Shown here piece by piece: positions 13,201 through 28,200 of a stretch of 64,000 nucleotides of DNA (the first letter of the stretch is position 1; the number at the start of each line of letters is the position of its first letter). The position numbers and the translations under genes were made by a program. Source of the DNA: Schistosoma mansoni (Eukaryota; Platyhelminthes; Trematoda; Strigeidida; Schistosomatidae); contig NC_031496.1 in assembly GCF_000237925.1 (NCBI RefSeq), positions 24,359,510 to 24,423,509 on the forward strand, given 5' to 3'. Below the pieces are notes generated by a model. It made no database searches and was not told the origin of the DNA. It saw nothing but the letters and a program-made list of their open reading frames with translations.

Positions 13201-16200
13201 ATTATATATACAATAAATGGAGTTTAGCTTAGCTTTATACTTACTTACTTACGCCTGTTACTCCCAATGGAGTATAGGCCGCCGACCAGACCAGTAAGTA
13301 AGTAAGTAAGCTTAGTTTTATAGTAATGCAGTTGGTCAGAAGTTAGTTTAAACATACTTCAAAATATTTAGTAAAGGTTTATTTGATCTCTCGTTGCTGA
13401 TATTCAGGACATGTAACAAAAGGCTACATCGAAAAAATCCATTCAGGATACACTTATACCGAAAGAGAAAGACAGATTGTAGTCCTGAATATCAACAACG
13501 AGAAACTACAAATCCTTATTTATGACTTCAAGTCTACTGAAAATGTTAGTATTTTATTGGATAAAGAGTTGGGGTTTGAAGTGAAATTACATTGTTCGAG
13601 TTCCAATATGAACACTAATACAAGAATATGAATATATACAGCTGACTAGTCCTAATTAAGACGAAGAGTGTTGATCATGGATTTCACTACTAGCTAAGAT
13701 TTAAATGCACTAATGCATATCGAAATACTTTGGTGAAAATTATTTAAACTCAACTGACTTCGAAAAACGTTGAATACAACTTTTTCATTAAAACAGTAAA
13801 TTCTTTGTTTGTGTTCAAATGACGTTTGTTACCAGTGCAATTCCAGTACATGCTGTAAACAACGACTGATAAGGACTTAAAATATAGAATGGAGTTGTCA
13901 TTTTATTTTGTTCATACCGTTCTTTTTTTTAAGCAAAATAAGAACAACGAGGCCTGTAGAATAAAATGATTTCATCATTCTATTTGAGTGTTGTGACATT
14001 AACATTACTTCGGTTGAGCTCCGCTAGTTACGGTTTCTCATTGAAATTCCAGGAACTGCATCTGAAATCTAGTCAATAGTGAGAAAAATGATTACTATCA
14101 GTACAGAGTTTTGTGGAAATTGATTTGTTAGAGAAAAAATCTCAGAAAAACAATTGATCGCGTAAAGTGTTGAGCTTTTCAAGTCAGTTGAAGAGGAATA
14201 GTGTTGATGAAACTTTGCAAAAAAGACTGATACTTTGTCTTAAATGTGCTTACAATAAAAAAACTGGATGCCAGTCCATTGGTCTAAAGGTTAAGCGCTC
14301 TATACGAAACCTGAAGTTTCTGGGTTTGACTCGTGGCTAGCTCCTGGATGCGCACAGTTAAGGAGAATCATACCGGGATGGAACAGGTGTCCAGTGTTTC
14401 TTGATTTCTGGTGGTTATCTAAGAGAAACCAGTACAAGTTGCAAATTAGAAATATTCAACAATTTGCATAAACATATACTAATAATTATTTGTGTCAACT
14501 TTGTTTAAAAAGGAAAACCTTATCTGAAATTTGGTTTCTTTTTTATCATGAAATGTGATTACATCAGGAAAACTTATAAACTGTAAATGATTAGATGACC
14601 GTTTCTTCCCACGTTTTTGGGACTTAATAATAATAAACATCAAAATTTCATTTTATGAAATAAGTGATTTATATTTTTCACAATTTTATTTTTGTTTGCA
14701 TAAACCAGCTCCTGTTGGTGGATTCGGATCTGCAGACACAACGTTAGAACGCGGAGGAAATCGTGGATTGTTGTTGTCTAGCGAGTAAGCATTATATATA
14801 GTGAACGAGAACTGAGGCGGTCTAAACCAATTTATTGTTTTACTAAAACTTACACAGTGTTTCCATAGCATATGAAAATCATACATTAAATACATTTGTT
14901 TGCACATCTTCCTTTAGTCTTCACATAAATAATTCTTCTTCCTTTCAGTTCGATTGTTATTCCGACTGCTCTCTGTTTGCCTACCTGTTCTCTTCAATTC
15001 GCCCTTACTTTCGGAGGCATTCCACTTTCGATTACTGAAACATACTACTTATCTGTTATCATATGTAGCATATACCACACTGATACCTTGACACAGTGAC
15101 TTGACATGTTAATTCTTGTTGATCCACATAAAATTCCTCTGTTCATAAACTTTAATCAGGACATGGGGAAAAGAGCCAAATGTAATCTTTCCCTCCTCAT
15201 ACGAACTCAATAGAGCTCATATTACAATTTACATAGATTACAAGTTCACAACGAATTCTAACTAAGAAATTACAACTAGGAAGATTACAGTCCAACCTTA
15301 GATAATAGACTTACAATTAGCTTACTACAATTTGGTAACGACAAACTATATGATAGTAATTAACAGGTAAAATGAAAACTTACAATTAGGAGAATCTGAA
15401 AATCGTACAGATTAAATAAACATCGAAATCATAAGGGGTTTGTGGAGATCTCAGTATTTTTCATAGTTGAAAACATGAGTCAATTGAAGCTAGACCACCA
15501 GGGAAACCCGGGAAGCACTGGACGGCCGTTTCGTTCTGTTATGGGACTCCTCAGCAGTGCGCACCCACGATCCCGCACTCGCGAGATTCGAACCCAGGAC
15601 CTATCAGTCTCGAGCCAGAGCCCTTAACCGATAAACCACTGGGCCGGCATCCAACGGTGTTAATGTCTAACTTCAACTAATCCACGAAGTTGAGCAACCG
15701 TTTTACCAATTGTCTTCAGTGAGTTCCTATCTCACAACAGACATGGTTTGAACTCCACTGGTCCCATAACAGGACGAAACAGCCGTCCAGTGCTTCCAGG
15801 TTTTCCATGATGGTCTAGCTTCAATTGACTCACGCTTTCAACTATGGAAATCATAAGTATTAATTTCACAAAAAGTAGCTTCCAGGATAGTGATTCTCAT
15901 TCCTTCATTTCATCCTAACAAAAAGTCTCATTATTATTAATCGTATGCACATCTAATTATTTGAACATCTTATGGAATTGTCAGTAAAAGAATTGAGCTT
16001 ATATGTTTATTTCAATTACTAGTCTTTAAGTCCTAGTACTGTATTTGTGGAATTATTACCAACGAAGAGAATAGATTACAATTCATTTGAACAAATGCCA
16101 CAATTAAAGAGTACACATTGTGATTGGAATGACTTTCATTACATTAACTGTATTCCTACTTTCTTGAATTATTAAACAAACTATATTTATTTAGTTGAAG

Positions 16201-19200
16201 GAGTTTTGTAGAGATTGAGCTAATTTACAGTTAGTATTTTTCACGGATTTATTTCAGTTGAGTTATCATTGAAAACCCGGGACAACTAGACAGCTATTTT
16301 GTTTGCGAGTGATGTTTCTCAACAGTATACACCCATGACTTAATCAGAGATTAAATCCAGGACATTCCAAAGTCATTGGTGAGCTACTGACTGATATTTG
16401 ATATAACTGACCTCCACTGGTCACAACTTCTCATAGGAATCTCGGAATTACGTCTGAAATAAACCAGTAGCGAGCACATGACTGTTAATATAGAAGTTGT
16501 TTGCTAAAGCTCATTTTTGTTATATTGGTGATTGGCAACTGATTAAGTCAAGTTGCCATTTGACTAGTAATTCGGTTGAACACAATATAAGTTATGTTAA
16601 CTGGTGGTCATTTTAATTCAATTATCATTTATTACGAATAAAGAGATGTGGAGATTGTTGAGTTTCATTAAAATCATAAACCAGTCAGTGTTAAATCAAC
16701 ATAAAAAACCAGAAAGCGCTGAACTGCCGTTGTGCCCTAGCATGAGAACCCTCACAATGTGTGTCCACGACCTTAAAAGCCGGAATACAACCCAGGACCT
16801 TAGGTCTTGCATGCGAACCCCTCAACTCTAGAGCACTGATCTGACACCCAACTGTATTAATGTCTAACTTCAAATTATTACGAAATATAAATGATTGTTT
16901 TAATTGTTAGCTATTTTAATTTTCAATATTTACTAGTGTAGATCATCGTGGACCAACTTTGAGTGCTAATCGTCAAAGGCAATCGGAATCACCTCCAGTT
17001 CATAAAAATTGGAAAGGTAAATTTCAAATTACGAATGGTGTAATGTTCGTTAAAATGAAATGATTTTATCAGAAGGAGTTTTGCAGATATTATAGTAATT
17101 TCAGCAGTTGAGATCATGAGTCAATTGAAGTTAGACTACCATGGAAAACCTCATGACTCATGATCTCAACTATTGAAATGATTTTCTTAAAAAGTAGTAA
17201 ATTATTTGAACATCTAATAACAGCAACCATAAGCGAATAATGTGATTTCAATAAAATTGCTATTAGGTTTTATTTCCCAGTATTAGCTTGCATCTCTGAA
17301 AAATGTCAACTTATTCAAAGCTTACAAACTAGTCACTAGTGACGACAAACTAAACTGTACAACTAATAATAGTAGAATATACTTACAACAAAACAGAACC
17401 AAATAATGCTTCTTTTCAGATATCTTACTGATGAAATATAACACCAAAATAAAGAGGGAGGAAGCTTATAATGGTTTGGAAAAACAGTATATCTGAATGT
17501 GAGCTGAGTTAGAGGAATGTGAGTCTTATGGTCTGGTTATTCATAGGGCCAGGGAGAATTTCATATCTGATGTACCTGGGTATGATTACGGTAGTTGACT
17601 GAGCATCTTCAGCTCGTAGTGTTCGTCATATCTAAGAGTATCAGTAACAATGTTAAGTGTTTATAAAATCATTTATTTTAGGCAGTTATTTACCACAACA
17701 GATGTTGGAAGATTGAGTCGACGATCAGCTGACTGCATTATAATTTTATGGATCAAATGTTTGCTACTAAAAATAATAATGAGTAATATAAAACGATAAA
17801 ATATGATAACAAGCCAACTAACTTATGCTTCTAACTATCTAGTCTGAAAATAAGAAAATAGAATTGTTTCAAATAAGTTCTAACACCTGACAGTATATGT
17901 CATATTCTTTCGGTGTCAATTTTTAAATTTTGCGCCCTATATATGTGTTCAGTAATGTCAGCAGAATTCATTATGAGTTTGAAATACTGTAATATTTAGA
18001 AACCCAATTATCCTAAGGTTCAGTTGCTATATAGTTGCACGGGGACAAAAAATATATTTAGGATGAAGATATATGATTTGTAGCTTTTTCTTATGTATTA
18101 CAGTCAATCACCTCAAGGCCAAATGAAAAGTGAGAGATGCCAAAGGGTGGACGTTGTTGGTCAAGATTTGGCCTAACTATTCATGGGATGCAGATACTAT
18201 CTATTGATTGGAAATCTGCCTTGATTTTCTAGGGACATATATCGTTATCAAGGAAGGGGTTTGTGTACATACTTTGATTCTGGTTAGCTAGTAAAAGCTT
18301 TCTAATCACTCTTGGTTTTCTCACTCAAACAGGTGGTTAGGCTAACTTAGATATCAGTATAATGCTTCTTCTTTTATACATATTAAAACAAAAGTAAATC
18401 TCTTATTTTGCAAAAAAAGAATGGTTATTTTTAGGCGGCATTATTGATATCTTACTAATGCAGTGTTATTTAAGATGATGCGCCGGTAGAATCTTCATTG
18501 TTTTGATGACTGTACACATTTGGTACATATAACAGTTTCTATATTGGAAAAAATTAATCATTGAGAAAATTCATCATCTGTGATAATAAGGCGATAAGTG
18601 AACAAAAATCTTAGCTTACAAAATCCTGCCATATTTATGGCTTTAAAGTTGAATGATTCAGATCATAGATTATGGTAAAGCCACCCATTGATTTTGCTGT
18701 TTATTAAAACTGCATTCACTACTTATATCTAAGATTAGTAGTATATGTTATAGAAAATTTATTTTGCATGTTACTGAAAACTATGTTATTTAGATGTCGA
18801 TGCATATGATGAAGATGATTTACGTGATACACCACAAACTGTAGAGGTACCAGGACAACCAACTACCAAGAAACCCCAACCTGTTGGGCCTGGAGTTAAG
18901 AAGAGACCATTCTCTAAAAAGGTAACATTATGCTAACTAGCTGTTATTGTTTTTATTATAATTTCTATATCAAAAACACTTGTTTTCCATCAGCAACTTT
19001 CCCCTCTATAAAGATTGAGTCAAGATTTACGATTTCATTTTTGCTATTAGTTTATGGATTTATTCATACACAATCAAACCCTGGGCGTAAGTAAGTTAAT
19101 TCAAGTTGTGACACCATATCAGGACAGCGACGTGAATTATCCACCGAAATACCAGAGCAGTGAAAGTGGTAACAGTGTCAGTGGTAGTAAAAAATGTTAA

Positions 19201-22200
19201 TCATAAACAATATGACCAGAGAAAAAAGGATGGACCACCGTAGTAGAAATGTGAAATAATTTTGGAACCCAAGATTTAATAGAAAACAAAGAGTGAATGC
19301 TTCTGTCTTAATTCGACCGATACTGAGCCGTGTCACCCTACATCTCAAACCTCTGATCACGGTTATCCTGTGGACCTGAACCAGATATTCTGAAACGGCC
19401 AAAATGGCTTGGACAAGTGGTCAGTGACTGCATGGGATGGTGCCCCGTTTTAATTTGGTTGTCCCTAGCTTTCTTCTAACTTACTTCTATACAAGTTAAT
19501 ATCACTCGTCAAGGTACATGGTAATCAGGTATACTTAAGACATGTCTCAACCAACTGAGTCAATGAACGCTTACTACCTCATGAAGTTATATGGTATATT
19601 TGAGTAATACATTGAGTCTTCTTTCAACATTGCCAGCTTGATAATCCTGACGTATGCGAGAGACACTACGAATGTGTCTGTGAATTAATATGAACACCCA
19701 AAACTTTTTCAAACGTCATAACATTTATGTTCTCTTCAAGGAACAAGTTATCGTAAGGATATGTTTGGTTATAAACTAGAATCGTTATGACAAACTGCTC
19801 ATACCCAAGAGGATTTGGGGATGTGTTTCTTACTGATAAAATATGCGATGACCAGTTAAAATTAGAACCTCAGGTTCGTCATCCAGAAAGCTACTTTTCA
19901 ACCTCAGTTAGCTCACTGCAAAGCATGAATATCATATCGTAGATTCTGTATTGAGTTTCAGACGAAAAGAAAGCCATCTAATGGTACCGAGTTGTCAACT
20001 AGAATGCTTTCACCATCAGATCTGTTTTTTAATCGAATAATCTTTTTAAAGACCTAGAATTTCACTGTTGAGGTTTTTAGATCGTCATATCATGAAATCT
20101 TTCATTTGGATTATACGTTCCCGTTATTCACCAATGTTATTTTACCGCCTAAGAGATTTATTATTCATTTAAAAACCTTTCGGTCTATGTAAATGAGTAC
20201 CAAACATGAATATGATTTACATGGCTCTGTTTTGGTATTACAGAACTTCTTATGTTTACAATACTTTAGTTATATTCGTCACTATTTCTTATGTATATTT
20301 ACAGAATGAATTTGTACCTCCATATGAAATTGTACCATGTATGCGCCCTGTTGTATTTGTTGGTCCAGCTTTGAAAGGTTATGAAGTGACAGATATGATG
20401 CAGAAAGCAATATTTGATGCAATGAAGAAACATTTTGATGGAAGGTTTGTATATTAATGAAATATCTATAATTAATTTGGATAGCTATTCTGTTGAGCAG
20501 TATGTTTTTACCACAAACAACATCTTATGAGTACATCATTATCATTTGGTATACCTAAATGTAAGAAAGCAATGTGTGTACTGACATCTTAAAGCTATTC
20601 GTCTACCGTTCAATATAAAATTAGTACTAATCATACATTGTTATCGGTTGATCAACCACTGAAAATCAGGAGGTACTTAACTCTTGATTCATCTTATCTT
20701 GAAACTCCTCAGTAGTGAACATATACAACTCTAAATGAAATCAGATCTTGTAGTAATTACGATATGTCTACACCACTGGGTTGGAATCCAGATGTTCATA
20801 TCCTCAACTTTAGTCAAATCGTGGGATTGCACGATTATTATTCAATCCCATCAATAACGTTTACCTGATTATTGACAAGATTAAAACCTATGGTTCATAG
20901 CTTTTCAGAAGAACTTCTTGAATACATATTGCAGCTAGTCATAACTAAACACACGAATATAATTAAGATTGAGCTTTCTGAATTCTGTTTCCTTTGCAAT
21001 GTGAACACAAGTGAACCATTTTCATATTCACTCTTTTGACTGTTCAAATAATTCCTAACAATTTATTTCGGAAGATTATATTTCTAAGATTACTTACTAG
21101 TCCTCAAAATGTTTGTTATCAGTTGGTCAACCAGAGCATAATGGAATGTATTTCTGTTATATCGATTGAGTGAGTGCCCAGTTAATGTATGTGAGTGATA
21201 TGACCGCCAATGAGAGAGGAGTGAATTATCAATTAGAGCAATGATACACAAAAGCCGTATGAGCAGTCTGGAGTACTTATAAGTCCTGCTTTCTGCCTAG
21301 CCCAGCGAGTTAAGTTCATAACACCAATAACAGCCTCTGTAATATGAATCATTATATTTCAAACATACTGGGTTTATATACCAAACAAACTGACCCCATC
21401 GTACTATAAAATAGAAAATAACATTTGTACAATATTTAGCCAAATGTGACTGTGAATAGGGGAAACAGTAATTAATGGAGTAGGGATAACTCAAGAATGG
21501 TAAGTCGTATAATAATAGTCTATGGGTCAAAATAAAGCTCATAACAAAAGGAACATGAATATGAATAGTTAAGTTACTTAGTGATTGTACAATAGGAAAT
21601 ATACATATCACATTGGTCCATAAATAGTCCTCAACAGTTACCATTCATAAATCTCCACGGGATACAACAATTTCTGAATTAATATTCAATAGAAAAGGAA
21701 TTATTTACTATCTGTAAACATTTTATGGAATCAAACCACTTCTTAGTATACACTTAACCTTGCGAAATCATTCATTTGAAGACTTTCTGTGACGATGTAT
21801 AGTTTTTTTCAACTTTTTGTTAGTTCTATAAACGTATTAAAGCAATGACAAAGATTTGTGGCTCAGGTGGACCATTTTAATAGTGTTTCATCCTCTAAAC
21901 TGTGGGGTTTAAGCATAAAACTCTAAATCTGAATCTGGACAACACTATCAGTACATACTTTAGACGCATGTGGACTGTTCAAATATCTTCTTATATGACT
22001 AACAGTTTATCCTGTTGATGGAAGGGATAACCGAAGGTTTATGAGTAAACCTCCCTGACTAGAGATCAACCTATAATGGAAAAAATATTAAGTAGAACGC
22101 TAATGAATACTGACTGAAGCTTTATTTCAACAAAGCAAAAGTGATTATGTTTACAAAGTATAATGAATTTACTGTACTTCCATGTTTTGCTTCCGTTACG

Positions 22201-25200
22201 TATGAGATAATAGGTTTAGTTCGTTTGAAGTATTTCTATAATTGTAAATTAAGTAACAAACTGTTAATTAGAGCGTAGAAAATTGTTCAACAGATTATTT
22301 TTATGTAACTGGAATGGATGGAGATGATCTTGAATACTGTTATAACTGATGATAGTTGTCACTTCTTAAGGAACCTGAAAAAGAAAATGGATTAACGATG
22401 ATGAGTTGACCTGAGAGCATGACAAAATAACCGGATGAACAACGGCTTAAGGACGGTCAAACATGGCCTTCTTCTGAAGAATTATTGATGTATTGACTTT
22501 GTACTTTTCAGACATTTAAGCGAGCCGGGGAAATCCGTGAACCAAGTTAAGATGTGCTATTTTTGGGTTCTATATTTTCTGACCTTATCCTTTTGTTTTA
22601 GGAAGGAGGCATCTCTGGAGATTCTGGTTATCTTTAAAAAATTTCGTATTGCTACCATATCCAAGTACATATGGTACTATTGTAGTGAACAATAACACCA
22701 GTTGGGGACAATCGAACGTACGTAGGCATAAATTACAGAATATTTCATTAAAATATGAGAACCATATAATGAACAGTTAATTTGCAAAATAACAATCAAC
22801 TGTCTCAATTTGACTGTTTCTTCTGCAAATATCCATCCATCGTCTCTGATTATAATTGTTCATGCATTTTCGTACCAATTGCGTGCCGTTCCCGTTCTCT
22901 CCTTATCGATCTTCTACTGAAATACATTCAATGCTCGACCATCACCATATACTACTTATCAGTAACCCACACCACACTACAACTTCTCTATTGGACCTTA
23001 CGTTTTTTGCGTTTAGTCTTACTCCTTTCCAACCAACCTGTCTAGGATTGTAGAACTTAAAGGTACAAGCTTTCTAGCTAATATACCTCGATTGAGTAAT
23101 CGTAATATGTAAACCCATTTACCGTATCCAGGCAGCATCTACGTTCAGAAATCAGAATGCTACTTCTGGTGTCTTAAAAATGACTAACTAATGTTCACAG
23201 TGTATTAAAATAGTTTTCTCTTAACAAAATTGTAGATTACTTGGTGTAATATTAGATGATATAAATTCTTCCCTATTAACTATTACATCTATTATAGAAT
23301 TATTGTTAGTCGTGTCAGTACAAATATATCATTGGCTAAACGTGTTGGAGAATTATTACATTTGGATAAAAAGAATATTTTAGAAAAAGGACGTAGTCGA
23401 CAGCTTGTTTCCTTAAGTAATTATTCTTTTTTTTTTGAAAAAAAATTTATTTTATAATGAATGTTGAAAAATTATTATACTTCATTCACTTAGTCCCAGA
23501 GTGAACATCAACTCTGAGATGCAGGTACATCCAGCTGACGAGTCCCAAATAGGACGAAATGCGCGTCCTGGATTCCACTGCTAGCTACATTATAATTCAT
23601 TGCTGATTTAATTGAATTAGTTAATGAGCGTACAGATTAAGAATACGTTGTCTAATATAATGAGACGGAAATAATGATTTTACTTATCTAATGAAATCTT
23701 AAATGTTTTGTAATCGCTATTTTCGGATTTTAAGCGCTCGCGCACGAAACTGATAGGTCCTGGGTTTGAATCTCTCGAGGCGGGATCGTGGATGTGCATT
23801 GCTGAGGAGTCCCATAATAGGACGAAACGGCCGTCCAGTGCTTCCGGGTTTTCCATAGTGGTCTAGCTTCAATGGATTCATGATCTCAACTATTAAAATT
23901 ACTATAATATACACAAAACCCCTTCTGATTTTAAAATTGTCTATATTCAAAATTAAATCCGTTTCTACTGGTGATATCTTCTAAAGTTAAAACAAGTCTA
24001 ACACTTGTATTTTGATAATCTTTTCAAGATTTTTGTACTTACTCGTCGAAATATCAATAAAACATCATTTCAAAATAACAAGTAAGGAAATTTTTTTATT
24101 GAGCATTCATACCACACAGGAGTTTCTATCATTTACTGTATTAGTAATGCCAGTCAGTTACAACGTGGAACTTCGTACGTACGTACATTAGTTACAGTTA
24201 CCATACTACATTAACACAGAGATGCAGTTGTTGATTCAAATCCCATAGTGGTAGAAGTAGTAAGAGTATAAACAGTAATGTGAAAGATTAGGGTTTGAAG
24301 ATGTTATTCAGGGAGTATAATCCAACGAAATAAATTTGAAAAGAGAAAAAGGATAGGGACATGAAGAATTCAGAAGATTAGAATTTGGCAGAACACAAAA
24401 AGTGGATGCACCTTTGCCATTGCAAACGATTTTGAGCCATATCATTCAAGGTCTCTAACCATCGATTGCTATCATTTCGCGAATCCCAACCAGGTAGTCT
24501 ACACCTACCAGCATGGCTCAGTCCACTTGTCAGCGACTTCATGGATTTGTGCCACGTTTTGGTCTGGCCGCGAAGAATATTCAAGAGACTAAAAATTCTA
24601 TGTGATTTTACTATCATATTTGATCATTTTCTACTTACCGATGCCGCAACAAGTTTATTGTAAGGAATTTATTAATTTATTTCTTACTGATTATTTCATA
24701 GACTGAATTGCCATTCACTATTGCATTTTGAATTACTCTCAAAAAACTTAAAATGTCGCTCTTTCGATTTGGAATCTGTCAGGGTTTATTCTCATAATTC
24801 GAATAGGAGTTCATTCGCGTAATGAAAAGCCGGCGTTCATCTAAAAACGCAACATATTTATGCAGCGCAAATTTCGAACAATCTAATCCCTCACTTACTT
24901 TTCAACGAATTTCAAACAATAATTGAGATAGGTCAAACGTCGATATAGTACGCACGGCGTTGAGTCACTCAGATTTTTATTAGGGAATCGATCGAGATTA
25001 CAAATATGAACCACTCTACTCAGTATCCTCTTTAGATAACGTGACCTATGCTCAGTTGTAACTCTGTTGCTACAAACAAAACAGTTCTTTAGCGCCTCAA
25101 AACTTCCAATGTTTCTAAAATCCGTGGTAGTCTATGATAAGAATTATTTCTGAAGTATTTTAATTTTACAATAGATGGATTGTAACTAGAAGTGAAATAC

Positions 25201-28200
25201 AGTACAAGTGCTTTTTCATCCTATTCAAGACTCATCAGTTGGACGTACCTGTATTCAAATGTCGTTTGTCATGTTCAGACTCAAGCACAGTGTCATTCTC
25301 TCCGAAGTTCAACACATTCTCTACTGGGCCAATAAGTCTCGAAAGCCATTAACATGTTCAACGGAACAACTTTTACTTACTTAATTACGCCTGTTACCCC
25401 TCGTCGAGGAGCATAGGCCGCTAACCAGCATTCTCCATCCAACTCTATCCTGAGCCTTCCTTTCCAGTTCTTTCCAGTTGTTATTCATCCTTTTCATATC
25501 TGCTTCTAATTCCCGGCGTAATGTATTCTTTGGCCTTCCTCTTCTCCGCTTCCCTTCATGATCCCAAGTTAGCGCTTCCCTCGTGATGCAGTTTGGTGAT
25601 TTCCTTAATGTATGTCCAATACACTTCCAACGTCTTTTCCTAATTTCCTCTTCAGTAGGAAGCTGGTTTATCCTCTCCCATAAAACGCTGTTCCTGATAG
25701 TATCCGGTCAGTGAATGTTGAGTATCTTGCGTAGACAACTGTTTATAAATACTTGTACCTTCTTGATGATGGATGTAGTAGTTCTCCACGTTTCATCTCC
25801 GTACAGTGGGACGGACTGTCTTGACGTTCGTATTGAAGATTCTCACTTTGAAGTTGGTTGACAGTTGTTTTGAGTTCCATATGTTATTCAATTGTAGAAA
25901 TGCATTGCTTGCTTTGCCAATCCTCACTTTTACATCTGCATCCGATCCTCCTTGTTTATCAACAATGCTTCCCAGTTACGTGAATGTTTCCACCTCTTCC
26001 AGAGTTTCACCATCAAGTGTGATTGGGTTGTTCTCCGTGTTGTATTTGAGGATCTTGCTTTTTCCTTTGTGTATGTTGAGACCTATTGGTGCAGATGCTG
26101 CTGATACATTTTTTGTCTTCGTCTGTATTTGTTCGTGTGTATGAGAGAGGAGGGCTAGGTCATCTGCGAAGTTCAAGTCATCTAATTGATTCTGAGCTGT
26201 CCATTGTATTCCGTGTTTCCCGTCAGATGTCGAAGTCTTCATAATCCAGTCAATCATCAGAAGGAAGAGGAATGGGGAGAGTAGACAGCCTTGCCTGATT
26301 CCGGTCCTTACTGCAAATGCATCTGTCAGCTGTCCTCCATGCACCACTTTGCACTGTAGTCCATCGTATGAGTTTTGGATAATGTTGACAATCTTCTCAA
26401 GAAATCCATAGTGCCGAAGAAGTTTCCATAATGTTCTCCTATCCACACTGTAAAACGCCTTCTCATAGTCAATGAAGTTGACGTATAGTGATGAGTTCCA
26501 TTCCACTGATTGTTCAATTGAGTGTAACTCATCAACTTAGACCCTTTCTAATAATAATGATATTTTCAAATTAATGTTACCCAACAATTTGATAGTTTTA
26601 TCTATCTATCTATCTCTATATATCTGCTTTATTCTTTTCATTCCTTTTAACAAGTTGAAGTTCAACAAGATTTAGAAAGAATATTTCATTTGGGTAGTAA
26701 AATGCAATTACTTTTATTAGATTGTGATACAATTAATCATCCAAATCAAATTACTAAAACATGCTTAGCACCTATTGTAATTTATATCAAAATTACTAGT
26801 ATACGTGTATTAAATCGTTTAATTAAAAATCGTGGTAAATTACAAAAAAAGAATGCTGGTGTACAAACTGCCGCCGCTGAAAAACTATTACAATGTTCAC
26901 CAGTAAGTTATATATATAATACTGATTAATTATATAACCACGTTTAAGTAGTATTTTTTAGGTTGTATTGATCACAGATTGATCTCAGTTAGATAGGGGC
27001 TATTTGAAAACCAGAGAGCATTAAACAGTGATTTCCTCTCAGTAAGAGATCTCTCATTAGTAAACAATGAAGACCCCACCAGGGGTCAAACTTTGACCTT
27101 CAGGTTGCGTTACAAACTCCTGTCCATTAGACGAGTTCAACGCTATGATGAAGCAGCCATCTAATGCTGTTTGATTTTTAATGTTACTCCAACTGAGATC
27201 AATCTGTGAGGAATGAAACCTACAAATTAGATCTATTTCTACATAACCTATTCAATTAAGGTAGTCATCAAAAAAAATCAATTTTTTGCCTAGGATTCAC
27301 TGATTCTCCAAGGGTTGGGTTGTATTAGTGTTCCTAACATAAATGGTATCTATTAAGTCTAAGTACATAGACCTATACTAGATCATTGACTTATACCCAT
27401 TCATTCATCTGTTTACGTAAATATTTAGAGCCAAGACATCAGTTATACTTTAGTTTCATTCATTTATAACAAATAAAAGCCACATCACTCAGAATTGAAA
27501 GTTTATGTTTTTAATTCCGTCAATGTCATCGGTGTATGATGAAAATTATCTTCAAATTAAATTTTTCACAAATACCACCGAATCAAAATTATACTATATG
27601 AGGTTAGATAATTCAATAAACACGTGAGATACTGACTGACAGCATTAATGAATCGTTGCACTTGTGTTGGAATAATAAAACAAACCATCTCCAATCACCA
27701 ATTGGATGATAACATTTAAGCTGTCGTAGGCAAAGTTCATGAATTCGATCACTCACAATTTGGAGATTACTAAGTAAGATCAATGGATTAAGAAACAACT
27801 GTCCAGCTCCCTAAGATAAAACAATGTTCCTTTTAGGTAATATCAGTTCATGATGAAAAACAGTGTGAAATCAAAAAATCATCTTTATAGTTCAACATCT
27901 TTAAGATAATCATGACATATTGTGACATAATGAATACTAATTAGTTAGAACACGTATTACATGTGGTTAGACTTCGTCTACCTTGATATGGAATAATAGC
28001 TGGTTTATAATTTGGTTAAAGGCTAAAAACATCCAAGCAAAGTTATGTAATCAGTCTATGAAATCGATAACCATTGGACTGAACCATTTTAACAAAAGCA
28101 TACTAACCGGTTGTGTCAACAGGGCGACTGTGATCAGTGGTTGAAGAATTCAGGTGACATGACTAAGAATCATTTATAGTGACCATGAAACATTTACTTT

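Noticed and set aside
21297-21644. 115-codon minus-strand open frame
   Set aside because: It lies wholly within a solo LTR with target duplications.
25806-26144. 112-codon plus-strand open frame
   Set aside because: It is antisense to the LINE A reverse transcriptase.
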